From: Corynebacterium halotolerans YIM 70093 = DSM 44683
GTDB lineage: Bacteria > Actinomycetota > Actinomycetes > Mycobacteriales > Mycobacteriaceae
Length of the DNA: 64,000 nucleotides
Assembly (NCBI RefSeq): GCF_000341345.1
Contig: NC_020302.1
Location: 2,708,075-2,772,074 of the forward strand
Reading direction: 5' to 3'
This document shows positions 45,536-58,884 of this stretch, in pieces. A program made the position numbers and the translations under genes. Every line of letters starts with the position of its first letter. Position 1 is the stretch's first letter. The notes beneath the pieces are model-generated. The model made no database searches. It was not told the origin of the DNA and worked only from the letters and a program-made list of their open reading frames with translations.

Positions 45536-46750
45536 TCAGCCCTGCGCCGCCTCCCGGCCCTTCCCGGCGTAAACCGCGCCCAGTACCGCGAGTGCGGAGC
45601 AGACCGCCATGCCGAGGGCCATGGACAAGCCGGCGTTGGCGCCGAGGCCCACCAGCGGACTGACGACGCCGGCAAGGCCGAACTGCAGGAAGCCCATGAG
45701 CGCGCTCGCGGCACCGGCCCGCCGGTTGACCAGCCCGGTGCCCAGCGCGGTGGAATTGCTCAGGACCGGGCCGACCAGGGAGACGGCGAGGAACAGCAGC
45801 GGCAGGATGAGCCAGGCGACCGGGTGGACGAGCATGACCACGACGAGCGCGCCGGAGAACACGAGAATGAGGACCAGACAGACACGCAGGATGTCGTGGG
45901 TGTCGAGTCGGCCGATCAACCGGGCGTTGACGGTGTTGGCCAGCAGCAGCCCCACGGAGTTGAACCCGAAGATCAGGGCGTAGGCCTGCACCGAGAAACC
46001 GAGCTGGTTCTGCAGCACGAAGGGCGAGGCCGAGATGTAGGCGAACATGGTGGAGAAACCGAGGGCGAAGCTGATGAGGTAGCCGCGATACCCCCGGTTG
46101 CGCAGGACATAGCCGAAGTTGCCCAGGATGCCGGCCACGGTGAACGGGCTGCGCTCCTCCGGCGGCTTCGATTCCCGGACCACGAACAGGGCCACCAGCA
46201 GCTGGGCGAACGCGATGGCGGAGAGGATCCAGAACAGGCCTCGCCAGCCGAGGGGTTCGACGAGGAGGCCGCCGACCACGGGGGCGGCGATCGGCGCGAT
46301 CCCCTGGATCGCCATCAGCAGGGCGAAGGCCCGGGCCGCCCTGTCGCCCTGAGCGAGGTCGGGGATGACGGCGCGGGCCAGCACCACGCAGGCGCCGCCG
46401 CCGAGGCCCTGGAGGAGGCGGGCGAGGATGAGGATCTCGATCGTGGGGGCCAGGGCGGCGAGCACTGCGGCGGCCAGGGCCAGGATGGCTCCCCCGACCA
46501 TGAGCTTCCTGCGCCCGAGGGAGTCGGAGACCGGGCCGGTCACCAGCTGCCCGATGGCCAGGCCGAGAACGAAGCCCGACAGGGTCAGCTGCGTCATGGA
46601 GTCGGTGGTGCCCAGGTCCTCGGCGAGAACCGGCAGCGCCGGCAGATACATGTCGATGGCGAACGGCCCCGAGGATGTCAGCAGCGCCAGCCCCATCAGC
46701 AGCGGCACGGTGAGCTGCTGTTTCCCCTGTCGCTGATCGTCGTGAGTCAT
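45536..46750 (-). CDS. Bcr/CflA-type drug MFS transporter
   Basis: 404 aa from ATG 46750 with AAGGAG upstream, about 12 spans. The N-terminal part has GPFAIDMYLPALPVLAEDLGTT and SDSLGRRKLMVGGA (MFS motif A), and RLLQGLGGGACVVLARAV follows in TM4-5, typical of the Bcr/CflA drug resistance branch (proton-driven efflux). The substrate is not predictable from sequence. A possible operator lies in the divergent gap with the Na/Pi gene. Confidence 0.92.
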   Translation of the reverse strand: MTHDDQRQGKQQLTVPLLMGLALLTSSGPFAIDMYLPALPVLAEDLGTTDSMTQLTLSGFVLGLAIGQLVTGPVSDSLGRRKLMVGGAILALAAAVLAALAPTIEILILARLLQGLGGGACVVLARAVIPDLAQGDRAARAFALLMAIQGIAPIAAPVVGGLLVEPLGWRGLFWILSAIAFAQLLVALFVVRESKPPEERSPFTVAGILGNFGYVLRNRGYRGYLISFALGFSTMFAYISASPFVLQNQLGFSVQAYALIFGFNSVGLLLANTVNARLIGRLDTHDILRVCLVLILVFSGALVVVMLVHPVAWLILPLLFLAVSLVGPVLSNSTALGTGLVNRRAGAASALMGFLQFGLAGVVSPLVGLGANAGLSMALGMAVCSALAVLGAVYAGKGREAAQG

Positions 46751-46879
46751 TCTGTCTCCTTCTTTCAGCGGCCTGCTCACGCAGTGCACAACCCACACAT
46801 ACTACCCCCTGGAAAGCTTCCGCGGGCAGGAATAATGGTGGTTTCTTTCAGAAAAATGCCCAAACTGCTACATTCACAT

Positions 46880-46894
46880 GGACAATCACTGTCC
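46880..46894. promoter_or_regulatory. Inverted repeat between MFS and Na/Pi genes
   Basis: GGACA-ATCAC-TGTCC, a perfect 5-bp palindrome with 5-nt centre, midway in the 197-bp divergent gap, 54 nt from the Na/Pi start. Confidence 0.4.
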
Positions 46895-46947
46895 GTTGAG
46901 TTACCAACAGGTGACACGTCCGGTCGTTCGGGGAGAGGAATCGTGCC

Positions 46948-48192
46948 GTGACCACCGAGGAAATGCGTACCCCGCGAATCCAGCGCCCGTCCTTCCCGGG
47001 AACCCACCACTACCTCAGCCCACGGCCCATCCCACAGGACCGTGACGTGGTCGCGCTGTCCTTCCCCGGGGCCGCCGTCCGCTGGCTCGCCGTCGTCACC
47101 TCCGTCATCGTGATGATCACGGCCATCTACCTGATGATCGACGGCGTGTACGGTGTGGGTTCCGGCATGGTCTCCCAGCTGTTCGACCTGGCGACCCACC
47201 CCTTCATCGGCCTGCTCGTCGGCGTCCTGGCCACCGCGGCGATCCAGTCCTCGTCGACGGTGACCACACTGACCGTCGCGGCCGTGGGATCCGGCGTCGT
47301 CCCCGTCGCCGTGGCGGTCCCGGTCATCCTGGGCGCGAACATCGGCACGACGATCACCGCGTCGATCGTCGCCTTCAGCTACCTCGGCCAGCGCGGCGAG
47401 TTCCGGCGCGCGTACTCCGCGGCCTCCCTGCACACCGGGTTCAACGTCTTGTTCGTGGCACTGCTGCTGCCGCTGGAGCTGATCTTCCAACCGCTCCAGC
47501 ATCTCTCCGGCTTCCTGGCAGGTCTGACCGTCAGTGACAGTGAGACCTCGACGGCCACCAGTGGTCTCCTGTTCTCGCTGTTCTCCCCGCTCGTCGACGC
47601 GGTGGGCCCCCAGGGTCTGCTCGGCGCGTTCTTCGAGCCGCGGGTCGCCTCGGCCGTGGCGATCGTCCTGGGCATCGTGCTGGTGCTGCTGGCGGTGCGC
47701 ACGATGAGTGCGCAGCTGCGCACCCTCATGGCCGCCACCACCCGCACGCTGATCAAGCGTTCCTCCGGCACCTCCGACCTGCTCAGTGTCACGTCCGGTG
47801 CGCTCATCACGATGGGCGTCCAGGCGTCGTCGGTGACGGTGTCGTCCCTGCTGCCCTTCGCGGCGGCGAAGTCGATGAGACTGCGCGAACTGCTGCCCAT
47901 CATCCTGGGTGCCAACATCGGCACCACGTTCATGTCGCTGGTCACCGCCCTGGCGGTGCCCGGCTGGCTGGGCCCTTTCGCCCTGCAGGCCGCGCTGATC
48001 CATGTGCTGTTCAACGTGATCGGCACCCTGCTGGTGCTGCTCATCCGCCCGTTGCGCGAGCTGCTCATCCGGGCGGCCCAGGCCGGTGGCCGGGCCGCCA
48101 CCCACGGGTACGTGGCCACGGGTTCCCTACTCGCGGGGTTCTACCTCGTCATCCCCGCCCTCATCCTGCTGGTCTACACCACTTTCAACTGA
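46948..48192 (+). CDS. Na+/phosphate cotransporter family protein
   Basis: 414 aa from GTG 46948, with GGGGAGAGG upstream, about nine spans. The duplicated PNaS motif is present: IQSSSTVTTLTVAAVG (about residues 94-109) and VQASSVTVSSLLPFA (about 290-304), each followed by PVILGANIGTT or PIILGANIGTT. Such proteins import phosphate with Na+. It is divergent from the MFS gene. Confidence 0.92.
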   Translation: MTTEEMRTPRIQRPSFPGTHHYLSPRPIPQDRDVVALSFPGAAVRWLAVVTSVIVMITAIYLMIDGVYGVGSGMVSQLFDLATHPFIGLLVGVLATAAIQSSSTVTTLTVAAVGSGVVPVAVAVPVILGANIGTTITASIVAFSYLGQRGEFRRAYSAASLHTGFNVLFVALLLPLELIFQPLQHLSGFLAGLTVSDSETSTATSGLLFSLFSPLVDAVGPQGLLGAFFEPRVASAVAIVLGIVLVLLAVRTMSAQLRTLMAATTRTLIKRSSGTSDLLSVTSGALITMGVQASSVTVSSLLPFAAAKSMRLRELLPIILGANIGTTFMSLVTALAVPGWLGPFALQAALIHVLFNVIGTLLVLLIRPLRELLIRAAQAGGRAATHGYVATGSLLAGFYLVIPALILLVYTTFN

Positions 48193-48211
48193 ACCGGCGT
48201 CCCCCGTCGTC

Positions 48212-48976
48212 TCAGGCGTCGCGCCGCTCCAGGACGATGGCGCCGAGAATCCACAGCACCACCGCCCACGCAGCGAAATACAGCCCGCTGCCGCCGACCC
48301 CCCACGGGGCGTTCTGGACGGCCTCGTCATTGATGAAGGCGTCGAGGTTCTCCATGGGCAGGTAGGGCAGGATCTTGTCGCCGACCCGGGGAATGATGCC
48401 GACGAGCGCCTCGACGCCCATGAACCAGATGAGCATCAGGGCCACCGCGCCGGTGGTCTGCCGCAGCAGCAGCGCGATGCCCTGGGCGAACGTCATCAAC
48501 ATCACGGCCGCGACGGGATAGACCCACATCAGCCGCAGCGCCTGCTCGTCATCGAAGGGGTGGAACAGCTCCGCCGCGGAGGCGGGGGCCAGCATCTTCG
48601 CCAGGTAGTAGCTGACGATCACCGTCAGGAAGGTCAGCACCGCAGCCATGACCACGTACATCACCAGTTTCGCCAACGCGACGACCCAGCGCTGCGGGCT
48701 GGCCAGGTAGGTGACGGACTGCAGGTTGTAGCGGTACTCGGTGGTCACCACCATGACCGCCTGGATGATCAGCACGGTGAAGCCGAAGCTGTAGACCGCC
48801 AGGACGATCGCCGGCGCCCGCAGCGTGGGGATCCCGGCCTGGACTTCGGGGGTGAAGTTGCCCTGCATGACCGCCCAGCCGAGGCTGAAGAACAGGAACA
48901 GCGCCGTGGTCCACCAGAAGGACCGGGTGGTGCGCAGCTTGGTCCACTCGGAGGCGAGGGTGTTCAGGAACGTCAC
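48212..48976 (-). CDS. ABC-2-type permease
   Basis: 254 aa, about six spans. The N-terminal TLASEWTKLRTTRSFWW is the usual start of ABC-2 permeases (an amphipathic segment, E-W-x-K-L-R-T). Pairs with the ATPase that overlaps its start by 4 nt. Substrate unknown; likely an exporter. Confidence 0.9.
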   Translation of the reverse strand: MTFLNTLASEWTKLRTTRSFWWTTALFLFFSLGWAVMQGNFTPEVQAGIPTLRAPAIVLAVYSFGFTVLIIQAVMVVTTEYRYNLQSVTYLASPQRWVVALAKLVMYVVMAAVLTFLTVIVSYYLAKMLAPASAAELFHPFDDEQALRLMWVYPVAAVMLMTFAQGIALLLRQTTGAVALMLIWFMGVEALVGIIPRVGDKILPYLPMENLDAFINDEAVQNAPWGVGGSGLYFAAWAVVLWILGAIVLERRDA

Positions 48977-49944
48977 GGTTGCTTCTCCTCCGTCCGGGGC
49001 TTCTCGACGCCCGGCTGGGTCGTGGCGGCCGTGGTGCCGTGGTACTGCACCGCGTCCCCGGTCATCTCCATGAAGGCGTCCTCCAGGGAGGCGCGCCGCA
49101 GGCTCAGCTCGCTGAGCAGCACGCCCGTCGAGAAGGCCAGGGCACCGATCTCGTCGGTGCTCCGCTCCGGTATCTCGATCGTCGCCCGCCCCTCCGGGTC
49201 CGTGCCCACGTGGAAATCGATGTTCTCCTCGCGCAGGGCGGAGAGGAACTCATCGTGGTGCCCGGAACGCACCACCACCGTCGAGGCGGAGTGCTGCTTG
49301 ATGAACTCGTAGGTGGAGGTGTCGGCGACCAGGCGTCCGCGACCGATGACGATCAGGTGGTCGGCCGTCATCGCCATCTCCGACAGCAGGTGGGAGCTGA
49401 CCAGGACGGTCCGGCCCTCGTCGGCCAGCGCCTTGAGCAGGCCGCGCACCCAGCGGATACCCTCCGGGTCCAGGCCGTTGACCGGCTCGTCGAGGATGAG
49501 CACCTGCGGGTCCCCCAGCAGGGCGCCGGCCAGGCCGAGGCGCTGGCCCATGCCCAGGGAGAAGCCGCCGGCCTTCTTGCCCGCCACCTCCGTCAGGCCG
49601 ACCAGGCCCAGGACCTCGTCGACCCGGCGCGCGGGCAGGCCATTGGACTGGGCGAGCCACTTCAGGTGGTTGGCGGCACTGCGGTTGGGGTGCACCGCTT
49701 TTGCGTCGAGCAGGGCGCCGACCTCCGTGACGGGGTTCTTCAGGTCGCGGTAGCGCTTGCCGCCGATGGTCGCGGTCCCGGCGGTGGGGCGGTCCAGCCC
49801 GAGGATCATGCGCATGGTGGTGGACTTGCCCGCCCCGTTGGGGCCCAGGAATCCGGTGACGATCCCGGGTTTCACGGAAAACGTCAGATCGTCGACAGCA
49901 CGGACCTGCCCATACTGCTTTGTCAGGCCTTCCACGTCAATCAT
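48973..49944 (-). CDS. ABC transporter ATP-binding protein
   Basis: 323 aa. Walker A GPNGAGKST (about residues 35-43), signature FSLGMGQRLGLA (about 133-144), Walker B VLILDEPVNGLDPEG and H-switch SSHLLSEM are complete. The C-terminal extension of about 100 residues after the ATPase domain is of the DUF4162-like exporter kind. The 3' end overlaps the permease start by 4 nt (ATGA), forming a two-gene exporter on the minus strand. Confidence 0.92.
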   Translation of the reverse strand: MIDVEGLTKQYGQVRAVDDLTFSVKPGIVTGFLGPNGAGKSTTMRMILGLDRPTAGTATIGGKRYRDLKNPVTEVGALLDAKAVHPNRSAANHLKWLAQSNGLPARRVDEVLGLVGLTEVAGKKAGGFSLGMGQRLGLAGALLGDPQVLILDEPVNGLDPEGIRWVRGLLKALADEGRTVLVSSHLLSEMAMTADHLIVIGRGRLVADTSTYEFIKQHSASTVVVRSGHHDEFLSALREENIDFHVGTDPEGRATIEIPERSTDEIGALAFSTGVLLSELSLRRASLEDAFMEMTGDAVQYHGTTAATTQPGVEKPRTEEKQP

Positions 49945-50017
49945 GTCGTCCAGACTGCCACAGATTTCCGGGTGCGCGCCCGCTGAACCCAGTCGACGCC
50001 GCGGCGGCGGCTCAGCC

Positions 50018-50524
50018 TCACAGGTCGGCGATGATCTCCCGCAGGCCGGGCAGGGCCTTCTGGAACGCGGGCATCAACGGCAGGGAATCGAGCTCGTCGA
50101 GCGGCACCCAGCGCAGTTCCAGCGACTCCTCATTGGCGTGCGTCAGCAGGCGGCGGCCGCCGCGGGTCCGGGCGATGACGGTGGTGTACGTCCAGTCCCC
50201 GGCCAGCTCCGGCTGGTCCGGGTCCGCCGGGAAAGGGCCGGCGGTGATCTCCTCGTGGAGGACGTCGATCAGCGAGGGATCCAGGGAGCACTCCTCGATG
50301 GCCTCCCGGAGCGCGGCCTCGGCCGTGGACTCGTGGGAGTCCCGTGCCCCGCCCGGCAGCGCCCAGGTATCGCCGGCGTTGGTCCACGGGGCGCGGTGCT
50401 GCATGAGCACCTCGACGCCCGTGGCGTCCGGTTCCGCGAGCAGGAGCAGCCCGGCAGCACCGTAGCGGCCCCACACCTTCACTCCGCCGGGCCCCGCCGC
50501 CCAGCCGTTGCCGTCACCGTTCAT
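50018..50524 (-). CDS. NUDIX hydrolase
   Basis: 168 aa from ATG 50524; a longer start at 50641 adds a Gly/Arg-rich stretch and is not preferred. The NUDIX box is GARDSHESTAEAALREAIEE (about residues 59-78), matching Gx5Ex7REUxEExGU except Cys-Ser at the last Gly-U. The substrate is unknown. In C. glutamicum a NUDIX gene also lies next to glnX. Confidence 0.9.
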   Translation of the reverse strand: MNGDGNGWAAGPGGVKVWGRYGAAGLLLLAEPDATGVEVLMQHRAPWTNAGDTWALPGGARDSHESTAEAALREAIEECSLDPSLIDVLHEEITAGPFPADPDQPELAGDWTYTTVIARTRGGRRLLTHANEESLELRWVPLDELDSLPLMPAFQKALPGLREIIADL

Positions 50525-50659
50525 GGATTCGAGCGTAGCGGTATCGGGACGGCGATGTTCCTCCCCTCGCCCGGGCAGTTCCGACCGCCGCCCGGACCTT
50601 TCCCCGCCACCGCCGCCGGGAGGTGAACGCAAGCATGGCATTCAATGTGGTGAGCGGGT

Positions 50660-50665
50660 TATCCT
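50660..50665 (+). promoter_or_regulatory. Putative -10 box of glnX-glnH-pknG (leaderless)
   Basis: TATCCT ends 6 nt before ATG 50672. AAGG in the 6-nt gap is too close to the ATG to serve as a normal ribosome-binding site. Confidence 0.5.
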
Positions 50666-50671
50666 AAGGTA

Positions 50672-52236
50672 ATGACCGGCGCCAAGGACACCTCCGAGCC
50701 TGCACCGCCGATTCAGTCGGGGGATTCCGCAGGTGCGCAGCTCGTCCGCACCCGGACCCGGCTGCGCGATCTCGGCGACGCCGTGACCACCCCCGCCCGC
50801 CCCGCGGTGGAGGATGACGGTGCCGACGTCCCGGAGGACACCCAGGATCACTGGCTCGACGAGGTCAGCTCCGAGGAGGAGGAGAGCCACCGCAGTCTCG
50901 TGTCCCGGGCGACGGGGACCTTCACGGTGCCGGTGCTGTGGTTGCGGCGCATCTTCTCCTACATCGCCACCACCCCGGGCAAGCTGCTGACGGTCACGCT
51001 GGTGCTGTCGGTGGCGATCTTCGCGGCGGGCTACTCCATGTCGCAGTCCTCCGCCACCCGCCAGACCGCCCTGGATGTCCTGCTGACCTCCACGGAGCCG
51101 ATGAGTTACGCGGCCCACAACCTCTACACCTCCCTGTCGCTGGCCGACACGATCGCCACCACCGGCTTCGTCCAGGCCGGCGTGGAATCCGCCGGCACCC
51201 GGGCGCGCTACAACGCCGCGGTCGACCGGGCGTCGGTCGCCGCCTCCGAGACGGCGGCCGGCATGACCATGGACGACGACCGCGCCCTGGAGCTGGTCAC
51301 CACCATCCAGCGGCAGTTGCCCGTCTACACCGGCCTGGTGGAGACCGCGCGCACCAACAACCGGGCGGGCAACCCGGTGAGCGTGGCGTACATGGCCGAG
51401 GCCTCCTCCCTCATGCGCGAGGAGATCCTGCCCGCGGCCTCCGAGCTGTTCATCCTGACCAGCGGGCAGGTGCGTGAACAGCAGAACCACCTGACCGCCC
51501 CGCAGTGGGTGCCACTGTCCGGCCTGCTCGCCGCCGTGGTCTTCCTCCTGCTGGCCCAGTGGTGGCTGTGGCGGCTGACCCGCCGCAGACTCAACAAGGG
51601 TTTCCTGGCCGCCACGGCACTGCTGGTCACGGCGATCATCTGGGTCTCGGTGTCCAATTTCGGCACCTGGCAGGCCGGCACCCGCGGTTTCGAGGAGGCG
51701 TCCATGCCCTGGGACTCCCTGACCGCCTCCCGCATCCAGGCGCAGCAGGCCCGCACCACGGAGACCCTGTCGCTGGTGCGCCGCGAATCCGTCGACGAAT
51801 CCCAGGCCTCCTTCGCCGACACCATCGACGGCGTGACCGCCGCCCTCGACGACTACGAGGCCGCCGAGGGGCACAACCCCCTGGCCACCAGCGGCAACAG
51901 CCGACTGGTCAACGAGGCGCGCACCGCGCTGATCAACTGGGAGGACGCGCACGCCCGCTTCGCCGAGGCGCTGCGCACCGGCGATTTCCAGGAGGCGGTG
52001 CGGCTGTCGACGACCACGACCGTCGCCCCGGGCTCCCCGCCGACGGCCGCCGGCGCCTACGACACACTCGACGCCGCGCTGTCCCGGCTGATCGCCGACG
52101 CCCGGTCGTCGATGCGCGCCTTCATCAATGACGGCCTGGCGGCCACGCAGCTGGTCTCCACCGCCGTGCTGGTGCTGTCCCTGGCCGCGGTGGTCGCCGT
52201 GTGGCTGGGCGTGCGCCCGAGACTGCAGGAGTACCT

Positions 52237-52240
<4 letters not shown>
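50672..52240 (+). CDS. glnX: GlnX membrane signal-transfer protein
   Basis: 522 aa. A charged cytosolic N-terminus (about 90 residues) is followed by four spans (about 105-124, 281-302, 311-328, 495-515). A large extracytoplasmic domain (about 125-280) lies between the first two, and another between the last two. GlnX links the periplasmic amino-acid sensor GlnH to kinase PknG in C. glutamicum and mycobacteria. The stop overlaps the glnH GTG start (GTGA). Confidence 0.87.
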
Positions 52241-55937
<3,697 letters not shown>

Positions 55938-56199
55938 GAGTCTGGGCGCCAGCCTCTCGGTGCCGTGGCGGGCCCGGGTGGCCGTACTCTTGTGACTCCC
56001 CCGGCTGCCGGAGCTTCCCCGCCGATTCAACAGGGGGACTTCGCCGCCCCGCCCGGTCCCCTGAAGCCGGGAAAGTGTCCCATCCAGTCGCCGCTCCGGA
56101 GATCACCAGGATACCCGTGAGTCACCCACCCCTGAACCTCTGCCCAAGCACAACCCCGCGTCCCCACGGATAGTCTGGAGAGAACGGGAGGAGAGCCCC

Positions 56200-56391
56200 A
56201 TGACGAATCATCACGATAAGCACGACCCGATGACGGGGCAGACTTTCAACGGAATGAGCGGCAGCCCGACCGCCGGCATGCCGGAGCCGCCCCCTCAACC
56301 CGGGGAAGGCGGCGACCGTCACCGGACGGTCGGCCTGTTGGGCTCGCTCCTCCTTCTCGTTGTCCTCCTCGTGCTAATCATCGTCGTCTAG
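56200..56391 (+). CDS. Small single-span membrane protein
   Basis: 63 aa: a hydrophilic, His/Pro/Gly-rich N-terminus (about 40 residues, PEPPPQPGEGG) and one C-terminal span (LLGSLLLLVVLLVLIIVV). The ribosome-binding site GGGAGGAG lies 5-6 nt before the ATG. The predicted topology is tail-anchored. I do not recognise the family. Confidence 0.68.
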   Translation: MTNHHDKHDPMTGQTFNGMSGSPTAGMPEPPPQPGEGGDRHRTVGLLGSLLLLVVLLVLIIVV

Positions 56392-56422
56392 CGCGGGCTC
56401 CGCTCCTCCGGTTCCCACGGTG

Positions 56423-57419
56423 TCAACGGCAGCCGTACTCGTAGGCCAACCACCCCGCGGCCGCGTCAGCCGCCTGCTCCGCACCGGTCACCTCATCGGG
56501 TACGACGGGCGTGTCGTTGAAGGTCACGCCCGTCCGGTCCCTCACCTCAGCGGTGGTGAGCATCACCTGGGCGCCATCCGGCATGTTGAAGGTGGTGTTC
56601 GCTGTGGCGTAGCCGGCGGTCGGCTCGCCGAAGCTGCGGGAATAATGCAGGCCACGGAAGGCCAGCATGGTCATCTCCCCGGAACTGCCGGTGCCGGCGT
56701 CGGCCAGCACAGCCACCGGCACATCGTATTTTCCGGCGCCGTCGACGCTGACCGCACTGCCGCCGCCCCGGGTCGCGTTGCCCTCGACCAGCACGGGCCG
56801 CTCGTTGTACCGGTCGATGAAGGTCAGCGCCGTCCCGTCGGAGATGAGACCGGACAGGCCCGCGAGCATCGGCCCCATGTCGCCGCCGCTGTTGCCGCGC
56901 AGGTCGACGATGACCCCGCAGGCCTCGTGCGCGACGGCGTCGTGGATCCCGTGCCCGAGCCGGTCGGCGTAGGCCTGGCCGTCGTGTTCGACAAAGTGGG
57001 CCGGGACGGTGGCGGTGGCGACGCCGCCGTCGACGGTCACCGTGGGTTGGGCGACCGGCTGTGCGAGCGCCTCCTCCATCTGCCCGGGTGTGACCAGGCC
57101 AGAGTGTTTTCCGCCTGCGGCGGTGAGCGCGGCGTCGAGTTCGTCGTGGATCTCGGAGATCCCGTCAGCCTGCCCGGCTGCCTCCTCCGCCTCCGCGCGG
57201 GCCCGGATGAACTCGTCTGAGGAGGCGCGCAACCCGCGGGAGGCCGCGGTGTCGAGGACCGCGGCGGCGTAGCGCTCGGGGGGTCGGCGGGAGGAGGAAA
57301 ACCGGCCGTCCCAGCAATGCCGCTCCGTAGGTCGGGCCCCAGACGTAGACCGCCACCGCGACGACGAGCGCGAGGACCACGAGAGTACCGGTGCAGCCGA
57401 GCAGCATCTTCCGTCCCAT
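56423..57419 (-). pseudogene. S41-family peptidase with N-terminal anchor, broken by a frameshift at a G6/C6 run
   Basis: From ATG 57419, residues 1-45 give a membrane anchor (MGRKMLLGCTGTLVVLALVV and on) leading to FLLPPTP. At the homopolymer 57278-57283 the frame shifts; removing one base joins TP directly to ERYAAAVLDTAASRGL in the next frame, which runs to the end. The S41 core is intact there: VIVDLRGNSGGDMG, the nucleophile segment GTGSSGEMTMLAFRG and PTAGYAT. The span of 997 nt fits a single added base. It is a genuine inactivation, a sequencing error, or a phase-variable gene. Confidence 0.8.
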
Positions 57420-57669
57420 GGGGGACCACGGTATGACCACCCGGCGATGCCCGCATCAGAGGGGTCAGGGACCGGGGTCAGGGCCACCCCCATAAGCCGC
57501 CGGCCAGAGCGGCGCCGGCCGCAGACGGTGGTGCCGAAACGAAGCGCCAGTCCCTGCGTCTGTCAGCCTCCGGTGCTGCTGTCCATCCGGCGCAGAACCC
57601 GGCCCTCTTCCCGGATTGCCGCGGTGCTCGGGAAACGGGGCCGGACCAGTTGTGACAACCCCGGGGCAG

Positions 57670-58884
57670 CTAGCTCACGCTGGTCTGCATCCGGGCCGCG
57701 AGTTGCGTGGCCTTCTGCGCGATGGCCAGCTCCTCGTTGGTGGGAACGACGAAGACCTTGATCCGGGAGTTGTCCGTGGAGATCTCCCGCGGGCCGTCGT
57801 TGGGCAGGCCGTTGCGCCCGGGGTCGATCTCGATGCCGTACATGTCCAGGCCGGCCAGGGCGTCCTCGCGGACGAAGGAGGCATTCTCGCCGACGCCGGC
57901 GGTGAAGGTGATGGCGTCGACACGGCCGAGGGAGATCATGTAGGAGCCGATGAAACGGCGCAGCTGGTGGATGTAGATGTTGTAGGCCGACCAGGCGTCG
58001 GTGTCCCCGTCCTCGATCATCTCGCGCAGGGCACGGAAGTCGTTGACGCCGGACAGGCCCTTCACACCGGACTGCCGGTTGAGCAGGTTGTCGATCGAGT
58101 CGATGCTCAGGCCCTGGCGGTAGAGGTGGAAAATGATGCCCGGGTCGATGTCGCCGCAGCGGGTGCCCATGACCAGGCCGGCGAGCGGGGTCAGCCCCAT
58201 GGAGGTGTCGATCGCGTGCCCGCCGCGGATCGCGGAGGCGGACGCGCCGTTGCCCAGGTGCAGGGTGATCTGGTTGACCTCGTCGGCCGACTTGCCCAGC
58301 AGGTCCGGCACCTGTTGGGAGACGAACTCGTGGGAGGTGCCGTGGAAGCCGTAGCGGCGCAGGCCGTGCTCGGCGGCGGTTTCGGCGTTGATGGCGTAGA
58401 GGGCGGCGGCCGGCGGCATGTCGTGGAAGAAGCCGGTGTCGAAGACGGCCACGTGGGGGATGTCCGGCAGGATCTGGCGGGCGACCTCGATGCCGTCGAT
58501 ATTGGCCGGGTTGTGCAGCGGGGCCAGCGGGATGAGATCGCGGATCATCTCCACGACCTGGTCGCTGATCAGCTCCGGGGCGGAGAAGACCTTGCCGCCG
58601 TGGACGACGCGGTGGCCGACGGCGGTGATCTCGACGTCGCTCGGCCCGACACCATGCTCGGCCATCAACGCGAACGCCATCTCCAGACCCGCGGAGTGAT
58701 CCGGGATCGGGACCTCGGAGGTGATCTTCTCCCCTCTGACCGTGAGGGCGATGGCGCCGGTTGCCTCACCGATGCGCTCGACGAGGCCGGAGACCAGCGG
58801 TTCGTCGTTGGCGCCCGCATTCGGGTCCAGCAGCTGGAACTTGATGGATGAGGAACCGGAGTTCAGGACGAGTGCGTAGGTCAT
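57670..58884 (-). CDS. ackA: Acetate kinase
   Basis: 404 aa. It interconverts acetyl phosphate and acetate with ADP/ATP. Motifs: [12 protein letters not shown] (residues 5-16), [13 protein letters not shown] (catalytic Asp near 149), HGTSHEFVS and THLGNGAS-type [10 protein letters not shown], plus GVGENA near residue 330. The ATG overlaps the pta stop by 1 nt (TAATG), making a pta-ackA operon for acetate use and overflow. Confidence 0.97.
   Translation of the reverse strand: MTYALVLNSGSSSIKFQLLDPNAGANDEPLVSGLVERIGEATGAIALTVRGEKITSEVPIPDHSAGLEMAFALMAEHGVGPSDVEITAVGHRVVHGGKVFSAPELISDQVVEMIRDLIPLAPLHNPANIDGIEVARQILPDIPHVAVFDTGFFHDMPPAAALYAINAETAAEHGLRRYGFHGTSHEFVSQQVPDLLGKSADEVNQITLHLGNGASASAIRGGHAIDTSMGLTPLAGLVMGTRCGDIDPGIIFHLYRQGLSIDSIDNLLNRQSGVKGLSGVNDFRALREMIEDGDTDAWSAYNIYIHQLRRFIGSYMISLGRVDAITFTAGVGENASFVREDALAGLDMYGIEIDPGRNGLPNDGPREISTDNSRIKVFVVPTNEELAIAQKATQLAARMQTSVS

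Noticed and set aside
45315..45572. 85-codon open frame in the 45-kb gap
   Set aside because: No ribosome-binding site or domain; it runs into the convergent MFS gene.
51505..52131. 208-codon alternative frame within glnX
   Set aside because: Arg/Pro/Gly-rich out-of-frame translation inside a gene with clear membrane helices.
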